From Ostrinia nubilalis (taxonomy: Eukaryota > Arthropoda > Insecta > Lepidoptera > Crambidae): DNA of 64,000 bases. Both the position numbers and the translations under genes were made by a program. Shown here piece by piece: positions 56,101-59,100 of the stretch. Location: the NCBI RefSeq assembly GCF_963855985.1, contig NC_087119.1, positions 1,776,001 to 1,840,000 of the forward strand, written 5' to 3'. Positions within the stretch are counted from its first letter, which is position 1. Every line of letters begins with the position of its first letter. The notes below the pieces were generated by a model that saw nothing but the letters and a program-made list of their open reading frames with translations, was not told the origin of the DNA and searched no databases.

Positions 56101-59100
56101 CGGCCGCGATAAGCGGGTTACTGGTTTGTATAGTACTTCATAACTTATTGAGTTGGCGCGCTTCCAACCAACTAACCGATGTTGAGTCTTCCTCATATCT
56201 GACACCAGCCCTCTTGCAGAAGAAGACTGCTAGGAGCGGTAAACTATGAATACGAATACTTACAAATGATCCACGAAACTGCTTATGGGTATATGCTACT
56301 GTTATTTTTGAGAGAGACCAACAGGCGTACGAACGCGTATGCTTGGGCTGGATTATAGTAGACCGCATAGTGAAGATTTGCAGCTCACATCCTAAATATT
56401 ACTATGTATTATAAGTGATCCCAGACATCGTACTGATTGACAATCATTATTGTGGTGCCCCTCACTTGCAAGAGATCACCTCATGACTTACAGGTGGTAG
56501 CGTCTCACGTAGCGACGGAAACGGACTTCTTGATGTTAGTGGGCATGATCGTCGGCGCACGCGCACGTATAATCACTATTGACCGCGCACCCAGCGGAGA
56601 CATTGTTGCAAGATTTGCAGATCGCATCCTGACTTCTGTTTTGTATCGTAGTGTTTCTAGATTTCGTAGTGTGGTCCCTTCCCCCTAATTTACTTACAAG
56701 TGATTCACAAAGACGAAGTAGACGGGCTTGTTGACGTCATTAGCGAGGTGACCTTCGGTGCGTGCGCATGGGCTGGATTATACATAAAAACATTTGACTA
56801 GATTCCAAGTGGAGTCTTACTTGCATGACTTGCAGAACGCACTATGACATTCTGCTATGTCAGACTTTATATTGACAGATGGAAATTATTGTGGTGCCTC
56901 TTCTCCTAAGTTGTCTTCCCGCTAAAGATCAATGACTTACATCTTTTTGTCGTCGGCGAGATGATCGTCAGCGCACTCGCATGGACTCGATCATACTGAC
57001 ATATCACCACCATGAGCAAGAGTCAGACCGCAATTTGTAGAACGTATTGTGATTTCTGCTATGATCCCGGGCATCCAGCGGAGTTATATTTGCGAGATTT
57101 GTTCCTTTTGTGTTGCCAGATTTTGGTAGTACTGTTCAATTCATCTCCAAGTTCTCGTTGCTGATAAATATTGATAACAGACGCCCCTGTCGTGAAATCT
57201 GAGAAAATTATTTACAGGTGGTCGACGAAGGCTAAGGAGAGGGACTTCTTGAGGTCGGTGGAGAGGTCGGAGCACGCGTATTAGTTGGATTATAGTCACA
57301 AATAAATGGGCTCCCAATGGTCTTGTTTGCAAGATATGCAGGCTACGGCCTCCGTTATGACATATTTTATATACACATACCGTTACATATGTAGAAGTTT
57401 CATATTCGCAGATCATAGACTTCGTACTGACAGATGGATAGTAGCATTGTGGTAGCTGTCGTCTCGCTAAATCGCTATTCCGAAGAATTCCGCAATTCTT
57501 GAGGCCGGCGAAATGATAACAGTCGCGTGCGCATGGTCAATGTGATTTCTGTTATGTAGGAGCATTGATCCCAGACATCGTATTGACAGATGACAAAGAA
57601 TGACTGACATAGTAATTCATGGTATGGACTTACAGATGGTCGACGAAGGTGATGGGCTGTTTGCTGTCTGAGCTGAGAATATGGCTTACAGGCGGTCCAC
57701 CATACCCACAAGGCGACGGGGAAGGATTTCTCGAGACCAGCGCTTGACTTGGTTGGCGTTGGACTTGGTATAATAACTATTGATCGGGCTCCTAGCAGTC
57801 TTTGCAAGATTTACGGGCATTCTAATATTGTTATTGACGAATGACTAGTATTGATGTGCCCCCCCCCCCCTCGTCCCTCTCCAGAAGCTGTCATATAAGG
57901 GTGTAGTCTGAGCTGAAAAGATGACTTACAGGTGATCCACGAAGGCGACAGACATGGACTTCTTGAGGCCGGCGGAGAGATCGGCGTGCGCGCGCGGACT
58001 CGACTTGAGCGTGGAGTGCGACGCCGCCGTGTCCACGCCGGAATCCGTCGCGCCGCTCGTGCCCGCGACGCCGCCGCCGGCTTCGCTCTCTTGGCCTTTT
58101 AAGGTTTCTGTTGACAACCAGTCCGTGGTGCATAACCTTTCCTTAAGGTTTTAAACCTTTGTTTGTCACCTGTCATCCGCTTTGCAATGGAGGGAAGTCG
58201 AACCTTAATTTCGAACTCCTCCTATGTTCTTCTGATTAATTTCGTTGCGGGTCCAATGACAGTTTAACTTTCCCCCGGGACAAACTTGACCTTCATTGGT
58301 TGGGTTTTTGTGGCGGTCAAGCTGTAGATCCTGGCTACACAGGAGTTGCAGTGGTGGGAACGAGAGGTGGGAATAGTCCCGTAACCAGTGAACATGTACA
58401 GTTAACAGCACATCAGACAACTTTTAAGGTGCGATTGGATAACAAAATCTATTTAATAGGCTGGAGTGAATTGATATAACTTACCATCATTAGATAGTGA
58501 ATCGCTTTGTAACGAAGGAATGTCTTCGAAACCGATAGACTGCATCAGCAATGACGCGTATGGGCATTTTTCATCTTCTTCGTATATTACTAGTCCTGGA
58601 CCTCTGAAATAAACAGAAATATTTTTCATCAGAAAGAGAAATTCTTATTAGGCTCAAAGTCGTGGATAACGTTACAGGATTACCTACTCACAACTTCGGC
58701 GGTCGTCTATTGTGTCAATTTGGAACACACGAGAACCAGTTTGCTGTGCACTACGATCCATACTCGATCTAAATGTGTATATTACCTAATTTCTTTTGAA
58801 CATTACAGTCTGAAAGAAGGATCCCCTTATTATCTTTACAGGTGCTGTCGGTACTGGACTTTTAGCCGTTTGATCGACCTAGGTTAGTTGCTTAACAACA
58901 GAAGACTCAATTTATCAATAATGAGGGTTTTCGCGAATGAAAAATCCGCCAGATGGCATTACGTAGACGCGAGGTCCAAATGCTGCATGATTGGTTATTT
59001 TTAACATGACATTGACAGATATGTCAAAATCCACCAATCACGCAGCAGTCAGACCCCACATCCACGTCCCGCCATCTAGCGGATCTTTCATTCGCGAAAA

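Larger units (their letters stand above)
54497..57745 (-). repeat. Series of eight decayed exon-end cassettes
   Basis: Exon-end-plus-donor remnants with the FVDHL-type ending occur at 57,690, 57,634, 57,215, 56,941, 56,698, 56,492, 56,264 and 54,497 (coordinate of each exon-side donor base). Examples: DLKKSLSLAFVDHL, SKQPITFVDHL, NKPVYFVFVNHL, GSKKPVALADHM. Several share intronic TTGCAAGATTTGCAG nearby, so exon and intron were duplicated together. Most have frameshifts, stops or no acceptor. Confidence 0.8.
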
